Shown here: piece by piece, positions 8,008 to 16,940 of the stretch
How the letters are laid out: the number at the start of each line of letters is the position of its first letter
Numbering within the stretch: the first letter of the stretch is position 1
Origin: Deltaproteobacteria bacterium
GTDB lineage: Bacteria; Desulfobacterota; Dissulfuribacteria; Dissulfuribacterales; UBA3076
Assembly: GCA_030262715.1 (NCBI GenBank)
Contig: JAJSZR010000007.1
Coordinates: 1-37,870, forward strand
Direction: 5' to 3'
Length of the DNA: 37,870 bases
Program-made: the position numbers and the translations under genes
Notes under the pieces: generated by a model
Told to the model about the DNA's origin: nothing
Databases searched by the model: none
The model's input: only the letters and a program-made list of their open reading frames with translations

Positions 8008-8681
8008 GAAAAAAAACAATCACCAAATCCTCAGGCTTCACCCTGCTCGAACTCTTGATCTCCATCACCCTTATTGCTGTTTTGGTCCTTATCCTTTCCA
8101 TGGCTGTCCGTACAGGACTACGGGCCTACAGCAGGGGAAAAGAGATCAACGGACGTTTGATAGCTGTATCCGCTATTGAAGGACTTTTTGGGAGACAGCT
8201 CAGGGCTGTGGTGAGAGAGGAAGGATCTGATCTAAAGGATTTTTCTGAGTTTCATGGGGAGGAGAACGAGATTTCCTTTGTGACTACTCACGTGCCGCTT
8301 GGCTCTCAGGCAGGCGGTCTTTTCAAGGTGGTATATCGTTTTGACGAGAGAGGGAAAAAACTTATCTATGCTCAAAAGGTCATCACAAGGCCCGAAGATC
8401 TGAAAGAGTCTCTTCCCGACAGCATAGACCCGGAAGATAAAGAAGACCTGATGGAACAGGGCTGGGGCGTTTCGATTGTAGATGAGATAGATTCTCTGGC
8501 CTTTACATATCAAAGTACATTGCAGGATGAATCCGCCCCTGAGGATTGGCAGGATGGCTGGAATAAAAAAGGCAAGGTGCCCGAGGCAGTGGCCATGGGC
8601 CTGGCTTTTTCCGATGATGCTGAGGAGCCTGCAACCACCTGGCGGATTTTTTATATGGATCCTCTTCTGATTGTTGATTGA
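8004..8681 (+). CDS. gspJ: Type II secretion minor pseudopilin GspJ
   Basis: A 225-residue minor pseudopilin. The leader is MRKKTITKSSG and cleavage comes before FTLLELLISITLIAVLVL. The globular part (about residues 40-225) has the GspJ pattern, with EISFVTTHVPLG, LFKVVYRFDE and a closing WRIFYMDP. ATG 8004 overlaps the gspI stop (ATGA). The leader shares the TITKSSG string with GspI, pointing to a repeat-derived or copied leader. After gspJ the tight overlaps stop: 247 bases with repeats separate it from gspK. Confidence 0.92.
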   Translation: MRKKTITKSSGFTLLELLISITLIAVLVLILSMAVRTGLRAYSRGKEINGRLIAVSAIEGLFGRQLRAVVREEGSDLKDFSEFHGEENEISFVTTHVPLGSQAGGLFKVVYRFDERGKKLIYAQKVITRPEDLKESLPDSIDPEDKEDLMEQGWGVSIVDEIDSLAFTYQSTLQDESAPEDWQDGWNKKGKVPEAVAMGLAFSDDAEEPATTWRIFYMDPLLIVD

Positions 8682-8773
8682 AAGATTGATGATTGAGGAA
8701 TTGAGGGTACTTATTGACTGGATACTGAGGTTCCTTTAAGAGTTTGAAATTATAAGAAATGAAAAACTGACCG

Positions 8774-8854
8774 CGTCATTCCGGCGAAAGCCGGAATCCA
8801 GTGTCTTTTTAAAACGTTCCGCGATCTGGATGCCGGATCAAGTCCGGCATGACG
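8774..8854. repeat. Palindromic repeat CGTCATTCCGG...CCGGCATGACG
   Basis: The left arm (8774-8801) and the right arm (8826-8854) are imperfect inverted copies of the widespread bacterial CGTCATTCCGGCGAAAGCCG-type repeat. The arms themselves contain small hairpins (CCGGCGAAAGCCGG). The repeat sits in the gspJ-gspK gap, which also holds a GATTGA-word array (about 8681-8710). Translation of the right arm gives the familiar spurious MPDQVRHDE. Confidence 0.85.
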
Positions 8855-8928
8855 AGAGAATTTTGGACTCTCAAATTATTGATTATAGTTCCTCAATTTA
8901 TAAATTGATATCAGGTGACCGGTCTAAA

Positions 8929-9819
8929 GTGAATGAACAGAGAGGCACGGTTCTTGTATTGGTCCTGTGGGTGTTGACCCTGCTCACATTGGTCGGTGGC
9001 TTCTATGCCGTTGAGGCCAGAATCCGCAGAAATCTGGGTCAACATGTATGGGATGCCGTGCAGGGCCAAGAGGCTGCGAGGTCTTTGCTGCTTCTTGCAG
9101 CGAGCAGATTGTCTCCTCCTGGAACCGACAGGGAAGAGGCAGAAGACGGTCTTTTTGCTGACGGGAGTGTGTATAAAGTGAGATTTGGAGGCAGAGAGGC
9201 CTGTTTTACCCTGGAAGACGAGAATGGAAAGCTCGATCTTAATAACAGTTCAGAGGAACAGATCAGGGAGGTAGTGAGGGCAATTTTGGGGGACGAAGAG
9301 CTTGAAGCCGCAGATACTATAGTGGATGGTATTTTGGATTGGAAAGATTCCGATAAGCTGGTGAGGCTGAATGGGGCAGAGGATGATATCTACCAAGACA
9401 GGTCTCCGCCATACTATCCTGCGAATGGTCCATTTCATTTATTGGAGGAACTGATTTTGGTAAATGGGGTTGGCCAGGAGGCATTTTACGGGCCTATAAG
9501 CTGGTCATCCCAGGAGGAAGACAGTGAAGTTGTATGGCAGGGCGGTCTCTGGGATTTATTTACCGTTTACAACAAATCCGGTACTGTAAATAGGCAATGT
9601 GCACCTTTACCTCTTGAGGAAATTCTAAGTGCCGAACTTGGTGATAACATTACATCAACCCGTGAGGTAGTGTGTCTTAGGGTTTGGTTTGGCAGTCGTA
9701 TATACCAGGTTTACTGGAATCCTCAGTCTGGGACAGAGGGGTTAAAGGTCAAACATTGGACTGAGGCAAATACTCTGGGAAGCAAAGGCTCAAAGTGGTC
9801 AGAGAACGAGAAATACTAG
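8929..9819 (+). CDS. gspK: Type II secretion minor pseudopilin GspK
   Basis: A 296-residue large minor pseudopilin that caps the pseudopilus tip. The leader MNEQRG is cut before TVLVLVLWVLTLLTLVGGFY; as usual for GspK the mature Glu5 is absent. The helical insert carries FTLEDENGKLDLNN, DGILDWKDSDKL and YYPANGPFHLLEEL, which in GspK hold the calcium site and the domain typical of the protein. I reject the longer frame from 8830 because its first residues are a repeat; GTG 8929 with AGGTGA upstream fits the family length. It overlaps gspL by 25 bases. Confidence 0.92.
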   Translation: MNEQRGTVLVLVLWVLTLLTLVGGFYAVEARIRRNLGQHVWDAVQGQEAARSLLLLAASRLSPPGTDREEAEDGLFADGSVYKVRFGGREACFTLEDENGKLDLNNSSEEQIREVVRAILGDEELEAADTIVDGILDWKDSDKLVRLNGAEDDIYQDRSPPYYPANGPFHLLEELILVNGVGQEAFYGPISWSSQEEDSEVVWQGGLWDLFTVYNKSGTVNRQCAPLPLEEILSAELGDNITSTREVVCLRVWFGSRIYQVYWNPQSGTEGLKVKHWTEANTLGSKGSKWSENEKY

Positions 9820-11168
9820 GTATTTATCTGGACGAGTCCAAGCTCGATGTCTTTTGTCTTAAGAGACAGCTTGGGAAATGGTCTTCTGTTGAATTGCCCT
9901 ATACGTTTGGTGATACCGGGCGTTCCTTAGCAGAACAGGTAAAAGGCGTACTTCAGGCTATTCGTCCCTCGCGAAGGCGTACCATATGTCTGGCCCTTCC
10001 TCGTAAGAATCTGTTTTTGAGGAAGTTAAGCTTTCCTCAGTTGGAACCGGATGAGGCGGCAAATGCAGTCCGTATGGGCATAGGGCTTCACATACATCTG
10101 AAACCGGATGAGATATACCATGATCAATGGGCCTTCAAGCGTGGAGATGAGACCGTGGTGCTTCTGGCCTATATACCCAGGAGTTTTCTGGATCCGATAC
10201 TCCGGGTGGTTCGTGAGACAGGCCATGCCAGATCGCTTGGCCCTGTATCACCCGCGACTTTGGGGCTGGATATCCTGTTGCGCAGCAGTGCGGAAGCCCA
10301 TCTTCCCTGCATCAGTCTTGGGCGACAGGGAGACTGCTGGATTGTTTCTCTTCACGGTGTTTACGGGTGGGAAGGTTCACATACTATATCAGTTTCAGGT
10401 GAAGAGGATGTCTCGATAGGCCTGCAAAAGCTTGCTCAATATCTCCCTTTTCCTTTCTCCAAGATTGCAACAGCCCCTGTCTATGCAGTGGGGAATTCCG
10501 TTGCAGCAAATTTGGATCCTCCTCCCAAAGATCCATGTAATGCCATAAAGGACCTTTTGAATATCTGTGGACAGGAGGGCAAAGTCACTTGGGGGTTATG
10601 TGCTGCTTCACTGGGACTAAGTTCTTATCCTGCAATCTCCCTTCAGAAAGGCCTTCGTCATAAACCTTTCCGTTTGCGCATAAAACCATATCAATTTGTT
10701 GTTGGGGCTGTTGCTGCGGCAATTATTTTGACCACAGGTATACAGGGTTTAAAGCTCCAAAAGCGTATTCACTCTATTCATAAGATGGAACAGGAGGTTG
10801 GGGAGCTACAAGAACGTCTGTCACCCATGCTGAATACCCAGAAGCAGTTGGAACAGATTGAAAATCAGCTCAAGGACCTGGGAGACTTCAAGGTTGAGAA
10901 GCCCTCTGAGCTGAAGGTCTTAAAGGCCATAGCTGAGCTTACGCCTCCAGAGACCTGGATAAAAAGCTTCAATATAAGAAAGGGCAAGTTAAAGGTCACA
11001 GCCGAGGGTGGTTCAGCAGTAAAGACCATGGGAAATTGGCGTCAGACCCCTCTTTTTTTAGAAGTCAAACTCATATCTCCTGTCACAAAGGACAGGCAGC
11101 AAAGGGAGCGTTTTACAGTGGAAATGAAGCTGGTCAGCGGAAAAGGAGAGGCGAGTAGTGGCAATTAG
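9795..11168 (+). CDS. gspL: Type II secretion assembly protein GspL (PilM-PilN-like)
   Basis: A 457-residue inner-membrane protein linking GspE to GspM. The cytoplasmic part (about residues 1-290) has the actin-like PilM/GspL fold, opening with EREILGIYLDESKLDVFCL. A single membrane helix lies at about 302-322 (FVVGAVAAAIILTTGIQ). It is followed by a coiled coil and a small PilN-like periplasmic domain with LTPPETWIKSFNIRKGKLKV. The start is the GTG at 9795, overlapping gspK. The relation to PilM plus PilN is visible in the domain order, but the gene context makes GspL the better name. Confidence 0.87.
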   Translation: MVREREILGIYLDESKLDVFCLKRQLGKWSSVELPYTFGDTGRSLAEQVKGVLQAIRPSRRRTICLALPRKNLFLRKLSFPQLEPDEAANAVRMGIGLHIHLKPDEIYHDQWAFKRGDETVVLLAYIPRSFLDPILRVVRETGHARSLGPVSPATLGLDILLRSSAEAHLPCISLGRQGDCWIVSLHGVYGWEGSHTISVSGEEDVSIGLQKLAQYLPFPFSKIATAPVYAVGNSVAANLDPPPKDPCNAIKDLLNICGQEGKVTWGLCAASLGLSSYPAISLQKGLRHKPFRLRIKPYQFVVGAVAAAIILTTGIQGLKLQKRIHSIHKMEQEVGELQERLSPMLNTQKQLEQIENQLKDLGDFKVEKPSELKVLKAIAELTPPETWIKSFNIRKGKLKVTAEGGSAVKTMGNWRQTPLFLEVKLISPVTKDRQQRERFTVEMKLVSGKGEASSGN

Positions 11169-11721
11169 TCGTCAGCTCTCCGGTAAAAGAAGTCCCTTGT
11201 TACGTTATGGTTTATTGGTAATAGGACTTATACTCTGGTACAGCCTGATCTGGAATCCGCTGTCCGGCAAAATCGAGGAGTTAGATAGCAGGCTTGAGAC
11301 CCAGGAGGCGAAAATCGGTCGATTGAAGCGGGACATCAAACGCCATCGTGGCGTAGACCAACGCGTTATACAGTCGGAGCGAAGACTCGCGACTGCTTTA
11401 AAGGGGCTTATGCCCGGCGATACTCCCCAGCTTGTAGCATCCAATTTACAAGATATTTTGCTCAAAATGGCCTCTAAAGCTGATCTCCAGGTAATTACTT
11501 ATAAAACAGGCCGGGTTAGCAAATGGAGAGGTTATCAGCTAGCTGTAGCTACTTTTAGTGCCAAGACAGATACCAGGAAGCTGGTCAATTTTTTGAAATT
11601 ATTAGACGATGATCGTAGGGTATTTCGAATACAGAATATTAACTTGGTCAAGGTAAAGGGGCGGAATCCACATCTTAGGGTCAATCTCGAGGTGGAAGCC
11701 CTTTTTATGAAAGCGACTTAA
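11158..11721 (+). CDS. gspM: Type II secretion protein GspM (PilO-like)
   Basis: A 187-residue bitopic membrane protein and the partner of GspL. A short cytoplasmic tail is followed by a membrane helix at about residues 17-34 (YGLLVIGLILWYSLIW), a coiled coil (about 36-62, rich in E, K and R) and a ferredoxin-like GspM/PilO domain. GTG 11158 has AGGAG nine to ten bases upstream and overlaps the end of gspL by 11 bases. The family is recognised by size, topology and position more than by strict motifs. Confidence 0.82.
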   Translation: MAISRQLSGKRSPLLRYGLLVIGLILWYSLIWNPLSGKIEELDSRLETQEAKIGRLKRDIKRHRGVDQRVIQSERRLATALKGLMPGDTPQLVASNLQDILLKMASKADLQVITYKTGRVSKWRGYQLAVATFSAKTDTRKLVNFLKLLDDDRRVFRIQNINLVKVKGRNPHLRVNLEVEALFMKAT

Positions 11722-11726
11722 GGGAT

Positions 11727-13838
11727 ATGGTCAAGATGAGAATACAAGATCGGAAATGGATGGTCTGGGGCCTGGTTGTCATATGTCTTTTAGGATCCAT
11801 TCAAGGCTTGGCATTTGCCCAGGATCCCACTACGCAGGAGACTCGGCCAGACGAAGGTGAAAATGCCTTAAATGATTCTAATGCGGTTGCAGTAAAGTCT
11901 CCTTTTTCCGGAGCCGGAGATGGTGAACGTCGTCAAATGGACATTACTCTGGATAATATGGACATATATCCTGTTTTGGATCAGGTCCTGGGGCGCATTT
12001 TGGAGCTTAACTATGTTGTAGATCCAGCCATTAAGGGGACAATTTCACTCAATATCAAGGGCAGATATACTAAAAATGAATTCCTTGATCTCTTCAATTC
12101 CATACTACAGATACACGGCCTGGCTATAACCTGCGGCGCTCAGGATCTTTATAAGGTGGTACGAAAGGCCAGCAGTGCCAGAGCCGGATCAGAAGTGGTA
12201 AATGTCGGAGAACGAGTTCCCTATCCAGGAGACGTAATCAGTGTCTTTCAACTTCACTACCTCTCGGCAGCCCATGTAATCGCAAATCTCAGGAACTTTA
12301 TCTCTCCTGGGGCGGTTATTGTGGCCGAGCCGAGTTCCAACGCCGTTATCTTGGTGGACACTGCAGAAAATGTGGCCAAGTTGTCCAAAATATTAGCTTT
12401 AATGGACACAGATCTTTTTAAGGATATACATTGGCGTTTCTATACTCTGGAACACACCGATGTGGATGATCTGTCGAAAGACCTTGATAAGATATTCAAA
12501 ACAAAGGGGCTTTATATGAAGCCGGGTATTGATCCGGGCGGTCTTCAGATCATGCCCTTAAAGAGCATCAACTCCTTACTTGTAGTGACTAAGTGGGAAG
12601 AAGTCCTGGATGTGGTAGGCCACTGGGTGACCCAACTGGATCAGGAGATATCACAGAAGGGGACCCAGGTCTATGTATACTTTGTCCAGAACGGCAAGGC
12701 TGCAGATATCGCCGACCTCCTCCGGCAGCTTTATGGCGGAAAGGCATCAGAGCACAAAGGCAAGAAAGAGGTCCTTGTGGAAAGGGAAAAAAAGCCTGTA
12801 AAAGAGCAAACCGTGCCGCATACCGGGGAGTTGGCCGGAGAGGTAGAGATCATTGCGGACGAAGTCAATAATGCCATACTTATCAAGGCCACGCAGAGAG
12901 ATTATACCATCCTTTCAGGTGTGCTGAAAGAGATAGACATTGTTCCGCGCCAGGTCCTGATCGACGTGTTGATTGTTGAAGTTTTTCTCGATAACGAGCT
13001 TCAGTATGGGGTGCAATGGTTCCTCAAGGCTCGCGGAATCGACACGGGAGGAGGAGATATGACTGCGGACATCGGCCTAAACAAACCGGATTTCGGCCTT
13101 GCTGAAGATGCTCTGCTCGGCAGCGACCTGGCCGGCTTTTCCGCGGCTCTTTTTTCAGGCGAAGACCTGAGGGCCCTCATAAATCTGTTGGCCTCGGAGA
13201 CAGAAGCCAACATCGTTTCCGCTCCCAATATACTTGCTGTAGATAATCACGAGTCGACAATCGAAGTAACTCGGGACGAACCAACTGTATCCAGCTCGCA
13301 GACGAGTACGGAGGGGATAGGTGTAACGCAGACAATTCAGTATCGCAGTGTTGGTGTAATATTGAAGGTAACGCCTTTGATCAACGAAAGCGGGTTGGTG
13401 ACGTTGGAGATTTCACAGGAGGTGAGTAATCTCCTCGCTCAAACGACGGTAGAGGGCATCAATTCCCCAGTTTTTCAAACCCGCAAGGCCACGACAAACC
13501 TCGTCGTACAGGATAGTCACACAATAATAATTGGCGGCTTAATGCAAACACAGCAAGAAAACACCCACACTGGTATCCCCATCCTCAAAAACTTGCCGAT
13601 CTTGGGGTATCTGTTTGGAAGTAAAGGCTACAAAACCAAGAAGACAGAGCTTTTGTTTGCCATTACACCCCATGTAATCCAGTCAAAAGAACAAGCTGAC
13701 GCCCTCACCCGGGAGTTTTCCCAGAAGGTGAAATCCATAAGGGAGATATTTGAGCAAAGGGGCGTGCTTCAAAAACAGGAAATATCAGAACATGAAGGCA
13801 CGATTCAGGAAGAGGATGTCAAGGAGACGGACGAGTGA
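11727..13838 (+). CDS. gspD: Type II secretion outer-membrane secretin GspD
   Basis: A 703-residue secretin that forms the outer-membrane channel. The signal peptide ends AFA/QD near residue 31. It is followed by the N0 domain (about 70-140, MDITLDNMDIYPVLDQVLG), N1-N3 ring domains with VFQLHYLSAAHVIANLRNF and VYFVQNGKAADIADLLRQLYGG, and the secretin beta-barrel region starting VPRQVLIDVLIVEV, with SAPNILAVDNHES and IIIGGLMQ. A charged linker (about 350-372) separates N2 and N3. No S-domain is obvious, and no pilotin gene is next to it. It lies late in the operon, unlike the classical C-D-E order. Confidence 0.95.
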   Translation: MVKMRIQDRKWMVWGLVVICLLGSIQGLAFAQDPTTQETRPDEGENALNDSNAVAVKSPFSGAGDGERRQMDITLDNMDIYPVLDQVLGRILELNYVVDPAIKGTISLNIKGRYTKNEFLDLFNSILQIHGLAITCGAQDLYKVVRKASSARAGSEVVNVGERVPYPGDVISVFQLHYLSAAHVIANLRNFISPGAVIVAEPSSNAVILVDTAENVAKLSKILALMDTDLFKDIHWRFYTLEHTDVDDLSKDLDKIFKTKGLYMKPGIDPGGLQIMPLKSINSLLVVTKWEEVLDVVGHWVTQLDQEISQKGTQVYVYFVQNGKAADIADLLRQLYGGKASEHKGKKEVLVEREKKPVKEQTVPHTGELAGEVEIIADEVNNAILIKATQRDYTILSGVLKEIDIVPRQVLIDVLIVEVFLDNELQYGVQWFLKARGIDTGGGDMTADIGLNKPDFGLAEDALLGSDLAGFSAALFSGEDLRALINLLASETEANIVSAPNILAVDNHESTIEVTRDEPTVSSSQTSTEGIGVTQTIQYRSVGVILKVTPLINESGLVTLEISQEVSNLLAQTTVEGINSPVFQTRKATTNLVVQDSHTIIIGGLMQTQQENTHTGIPILKNLPILGYLFGSKGYKTKKTELLFAITPHVIQSKEQADALTREFSQKVKSIREIFEQRGVLQKQEISEHEGTIQEEDVKETDE

Positions 13839-14689
13839 TGTCAACAGATTACATACATAATAGAGCTTCTTATGGGAAGCAGTCCTTTTCTGCCCTATAT
13901 ATTTCAATATTCAGGCCTGGTAATTCTAAGAGGCGTTGGGAAGTTTTGTTAGTGACTGCCTTGTACATTTTAATTTTGGGATTATCTCAATGCCTTAAAC
14001 CCGGGGTTGTTCATGCCAAAGAATCTCAGGTTGAGCTTGGCCCCTATCAAGTCATTATTAGCAAGGATCCTTTTGATCCTGAGCGAGGCAAGAGTCAACC
14101 TTCATCCTCAGCAGTGGAGGGCGACCTGAAAGGCGAGTATCAGGTTTATGGTACTATTATTGCGGGAGAAATGCGACAGGCTTTTCTCATGGTTGCAACT
14201 TCCAAGTCTGCCTCCAGCCCGTACAAAAAAGTGGCTAAGGGCTCTCAAAAAGGCTTGCGTACTGTAACTGTTGGGGACCTTGTTGATGGCTGGCGTGTAG
14301 CGGATATAACAGCTCAAGGTGTTAAGTTTGAATCGGATGGGGAATATGTTGAAGTTGGTATATTTGATGCGGTCAAGAAAGAGAGAAAGGCTATATCTCC
14401 AGTTGCCTTGCAAACTCCCCATCCAAAACCACAGGTTAGCCGGGCTCATCAATCAACCCCTGCAAAAAGGGCTTCCTCCAGCAAGCCGAGTTTTCGTTCT
14501 AAAGAAAGGCCTGGGAAAAGGACCTCACCGTATTCAAAGAAGCGTCCCGCCAAGAAATCTCAAGAAATAACTGGGGAGACAGAGAGTGACTCTAACCCTC
14601 TTGAGGTTGTCACTCCACCTGCGTCTCCAGGCGGCCAAGGAGGGCCAAACCCCTTTCTGGAGCTTATAAAAAAGGCAAAAGGAAAGTAA
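13838..14689 (+). CDS. GspC/PilP-like secretion clamp protein
   Basis: A 283-residue protein with one membrane helix (about residues 36-56). It is followed by a periplasmic HR-type domain: SKDPFDPERG, YQVYGTIIAGEMRQAFLMV, then VTVGDLVDGWRVADITAQGVKF, the beta-strand pattern of GspC and PilP homology regions that dock onto the secretin N0 domain. The tail (about 190-283) is a long low-complexity segment rich in Lys, Ser and Pro with no PDZ domain, so the canonical GspC C-terminus is missing. ATG 13838 shares its first base with the gspD stop. By elimination and position this fills the GspC role; the exact name is inferred. Confidence 0.65.
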   Translation: MSTDYIHNRASYGKQSFSALYISIFRPGNSKRRWEVLLVTALYILILGLSQCLKPGVVHAKESQVELGPYQVIISKDPFDPERGKSQPSSSAVEGDLKGEYQVYGTIIAGEMRQAFLMVATSKSASSPYKKVAKGSQKGLRTVTVGDLVDGWRVADITAQGVKFESDGEYVEVGIFDAVKKERKAISPVALQTPHPKPQVSRAHQSTPAKRASSSKPSFRSKERPGKRTSPYSKKRPAKKSQEITGETESDSNPLEVVTPPASPGGQGGPNPFLELIKKAKGK

Positions 14690-14730
14690 TCGTTGTGTAC
14701 GATCAGACGGATTTGTTTGAATGCGTTGGT

Positions 14731-15675
14731 TTACTTGCCTTTGATTTTTCTGAAGCACGTCTCAAGATTTTCAGGGTTTTCCCCTTGAAATATTGATACA
14801 GATCCTTCAGGCAGACACTTCCTTATCAGGTTACTGAGTACCTTTTTGGGACCAAGCTCAATAAAGTTTGATATCTTGTCCTGGTCCATGTTGATTACGA
14901 TTTCATACCACCTGACAGGTGAGCAGATCTGTTTTTTAATAAGGTCCTTAATTTCCTCCGGGTCTGATTCCGGCCTTGCCGTGACATTGCTGTAAATCGG
15001 GATTTTGGGTCTGCAGAAAGAAACTTTATCTAAGATTTCAGAAAAGCGTCTCGATGCCTCTTTCATAAGGGGGCTGTGATAGGCACCGGAAACCTTCAGG
15101 GGAATCGCCTTTGCTCCTTTAGCCTTAGCTTCCTCGCACAAATCGCCAACCAGGTCTGTTTCTCCAGTGACTACGATTTGCTCTGGAGAATTGTGATTAG
15201 CCAGGACCAGGATGCCTTTTTTTGCCAGGGGCACAATCAATTCCTCCAGGTCTTTCCTGTTGAGACCAATCACAGCAGCCATGGCCCCGGGGTTTTTATC
15301 CCCCACCTCTTTCATAAGGTTACCCCTGGCATGGACCAGCTTAAATGTGTCTTCAAGGCTAATGACCCCGGCGGCCCACAGTGCCGGATACTCTCCCAGA
15401 CTGTGTCCTGCTACTGCTACTGCCTTCAATCCTATATTTCTGGCAGCCATACAGCAAATAATCTCTATAGCTGTCAGACAAGGTTGAAGATTTTCAACCT
15501 GGGTGAGTTCTTCCAGGGGTCCTTCAATACAGAGCCTCTTCAGGGGGAGCCCTGTCAATTTTTCTGCCACAGAAAAAATATGGGCCGCATCAGACACTGT
15601 TTCCAAAAAGGCCTTGGCCATTCCAACATATTGAGAACCTTGCCCTGGAAAGACAAAGGCCAGATTACTTTTCAT
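14731..15675 (-). CDS. fabD: Malonyl-CoA:ACP transacylase FabD
   Basis: A 314-residue cytoplasmic enzyme that loads malonyl groups onto acyl carrier protein for fatty acid synthesis. It shows FVFPGQGSQYVGMA (the oxyanion-hole Gln at residue 12), the nucleophile elbow GHSLGEY with Ser92, and SGAYHSPLM with catalytic His200. Length is normal. It lies 30 bases after moaA on the same strand rather than with other fab genes, and it is convergent with the gsp operon across a 41-base gap without a clear terminator. Confidence 0.96.
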   Translation of the reverse strand: MKSNLAFVFPGQGSQYVGMAKAFLETVSDAAHIFSVAEKLTGLPLKRLCIEGPLEELTQVENLQPCLTAIEIICCMAARNIGLKAVAVAGHSLGEYPALWAAGVISLEDTFKLVHARGNLMKEVGDKNPGAMAAVIGLNRKDLEELIVPLAKKGILVLANHNSPEQIVVTGETDLVGDLCEEAKAKGAKAIPLKVSGAYHSPLMKEASRRFSEILDKVSFCRPKIPIYSNVTARPESDPEEIKDLIKKQICSPVRWYEIVINMDQDKISNFIELGPKKVLSNLIRKCLPEGSVSIFQGENPENLETCFRKIKGK

Positions 15676-15705
15676 TATTAGAAGCCTTCCACGAATTAGC
15701 TAACC

Positions 15706-16710
15706 TCATCCACCTATGCTGGACATGCCCCTGTTGCAAGATAGTCCTTCCCTATCCAAGTATCTGAATCCTTTCGGCTTTTTTGATACGGCCCGGTGGA
15801 AAAAAAGAGTTAGTTCCTCTATGTTCAGACCCTGGCGCAAGGCCTTTTTGACATCTACCTCTTCGTCAGAGAAGAGGCATAAGCGAAGACGTCCCTCTGC
15901 GGTGATGCGCAGGCGGTTACAACTCTCGCAAAAATTGTGGCTTAAAGCGCCAATAAATCCCACACTTCCTGGGGCCTTATCCAGTACATATTCACTTGCC
16001 GGTCCAGCACAGCGCGATTTGGGCAATGGGCATAGCATTCCAAATGTGTCCTCTACCTGACTCTTGATCTCGTCACAACTGATAAATCTGTCCGGATTCC
16101 AAAAAATATCCTGGCCAACAGGCATGAACTCTATAAAACGAACCTGTACGGGATATTTCATGCTCAATCCTGCCAGAGCTGTTATTTCATTGTCATTTAT
16201 GCCTTTCATGATTACTGAGTTGATTTTTATCGGGGAAAATCCCTTTTCCAGGGCCTTTTCTATGCCCCGCCACACCTGCTCAAAGAGATCGAAGCCGGTA
16301 ATATAGGCAAATCGTACCGGACTCAGGGAATCAAGGCTGATGTTAATATGTCTGATACCTGCTTGATAGAGGCTATCTGCATACTCTTCCAGCAGAACTC
16401 CATTTGTGGTGATACAGATTTCTTCAAATTCTTCGATCTCAGTCAGTCTTTCTATTAGGTTTATAAGGTCCCGCCGGACCAATGGCTCTCCACCTGTAAG
16501 TCGCACTTTTGTGATACCAATGGTCGCCAGGGTACGGCACACTTTGAGAATTTCTTCATAGGTGAGAATTGAATCATGAGGCAACCAGGAGAAGTTAATC
16601 TGGGGCATGCAATACTGACATCGAAGATTACATCTATCTGTTATTGAAAGCCTGAGATAGGTCAACTGCCGGCCGTATCGGTCAATCAGGGTATTTTTTT
16701 CTCTTTTCAC
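15706..16710 (-). CDS. moaA: GTP 3',8-cyclase MoaA (molybdenum cofactor)
   Basis: A 334-residue radical SAM enzyme that turns GTP into 3',8-cyclo-GTP, the first step of molybdopterin synthesis. The SAM cluster is bound by Cys27, Cys31 and Cys34 (CNLRCQYC). The second cluster uses Cys261, Cys264 and Cys278 (FCESCNRLR to RLRLC). The C-terminus ends in GG, which MoaA needs for activity. TGGEP is present at 72-76. The start is a GTG at 16710 with a weak ribosome site. Sulfate reducers need the cofactor for formate dehydrogenases. No other moa gene is nearby. Confidence 0.96.
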   Translation of the reverse strand: MKREKNTLIDRYGRQLTYLRLSITDRCNLRCQYCMPQINFSWLPHDSILTYEEILKVCRTLATIGITKVRLTGGEPLVRRDLINLIERLTEIEEFEEICITTNGVLLEEYADSLYQAGIRHINISLDSLSPVRFAYITGFDLFEQVWRGIEKALEKGFSPIKINSVIMKGINDNEITALAGLSMKYPVQVRFIEFMPVGQDIFWNPDRFISCDEIKSQVEDTFGMLCPLPKSRCAGPASEYVLDKAPGSVGFIGALSHNFCESCNRLRITAEGRLRLCLFSDEEVDVKKALRQGLNIEELTLFFHRAVSKKPKGFRYLDREGLSCNRGMSSIGG

Positions 16711-16816
16711 CGAATTAGCCAGCTTACCATAAAAGACTTTTTATTAGCCACAGGCCCACACAGACAAACACAGACAAAATAGAGTTTTATGTGCAGGGGC
16801 AGAGAAATACCTCACT

Positions 16817-16940
16817 GCAACCCTCCGAACTGTAAGCGTTTACAGGGTGCTGCAGATGCGAGGCGGAGGGTACGCAGACGTACTCCCTGTACTTCAAGTG
16901 CCCGACAACAAAGCAGATGCGGTACCCTGTGAACGCTTAC
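16817..16940. repeat. MITE-like hairpin element, copy 1 (inverted partner at 34428-34552)
   Basis: The core 16832-16940 is bounded by 17-bp terminal inverted repeats GTAAGCGTTTACAGGGT and ACCCTGTGAACGCTTAC. Inside, GCAGATGC occurs on both sides of a centre around GACGTACTCCCTGTAC. An almost identical copy lies in opposite orientation at 34428-34552. The TAA stop of murA is inside the terminal repeat. The rest of the moaA-murA gap (16711-16816) holds a CACAGACAAA word repeated twice and nothing else I can name. Confidence 0.9.

Noticed and set aside
8830-8928. Extended N-terminus of GspK beginning MPDQVRHDE
   Set aside because: These residues are the translation of the widespread CCGGATCAAGTCCGGCATGAC repeat arm; the GTG at 8929 gives the normal short pseudopilin leader.
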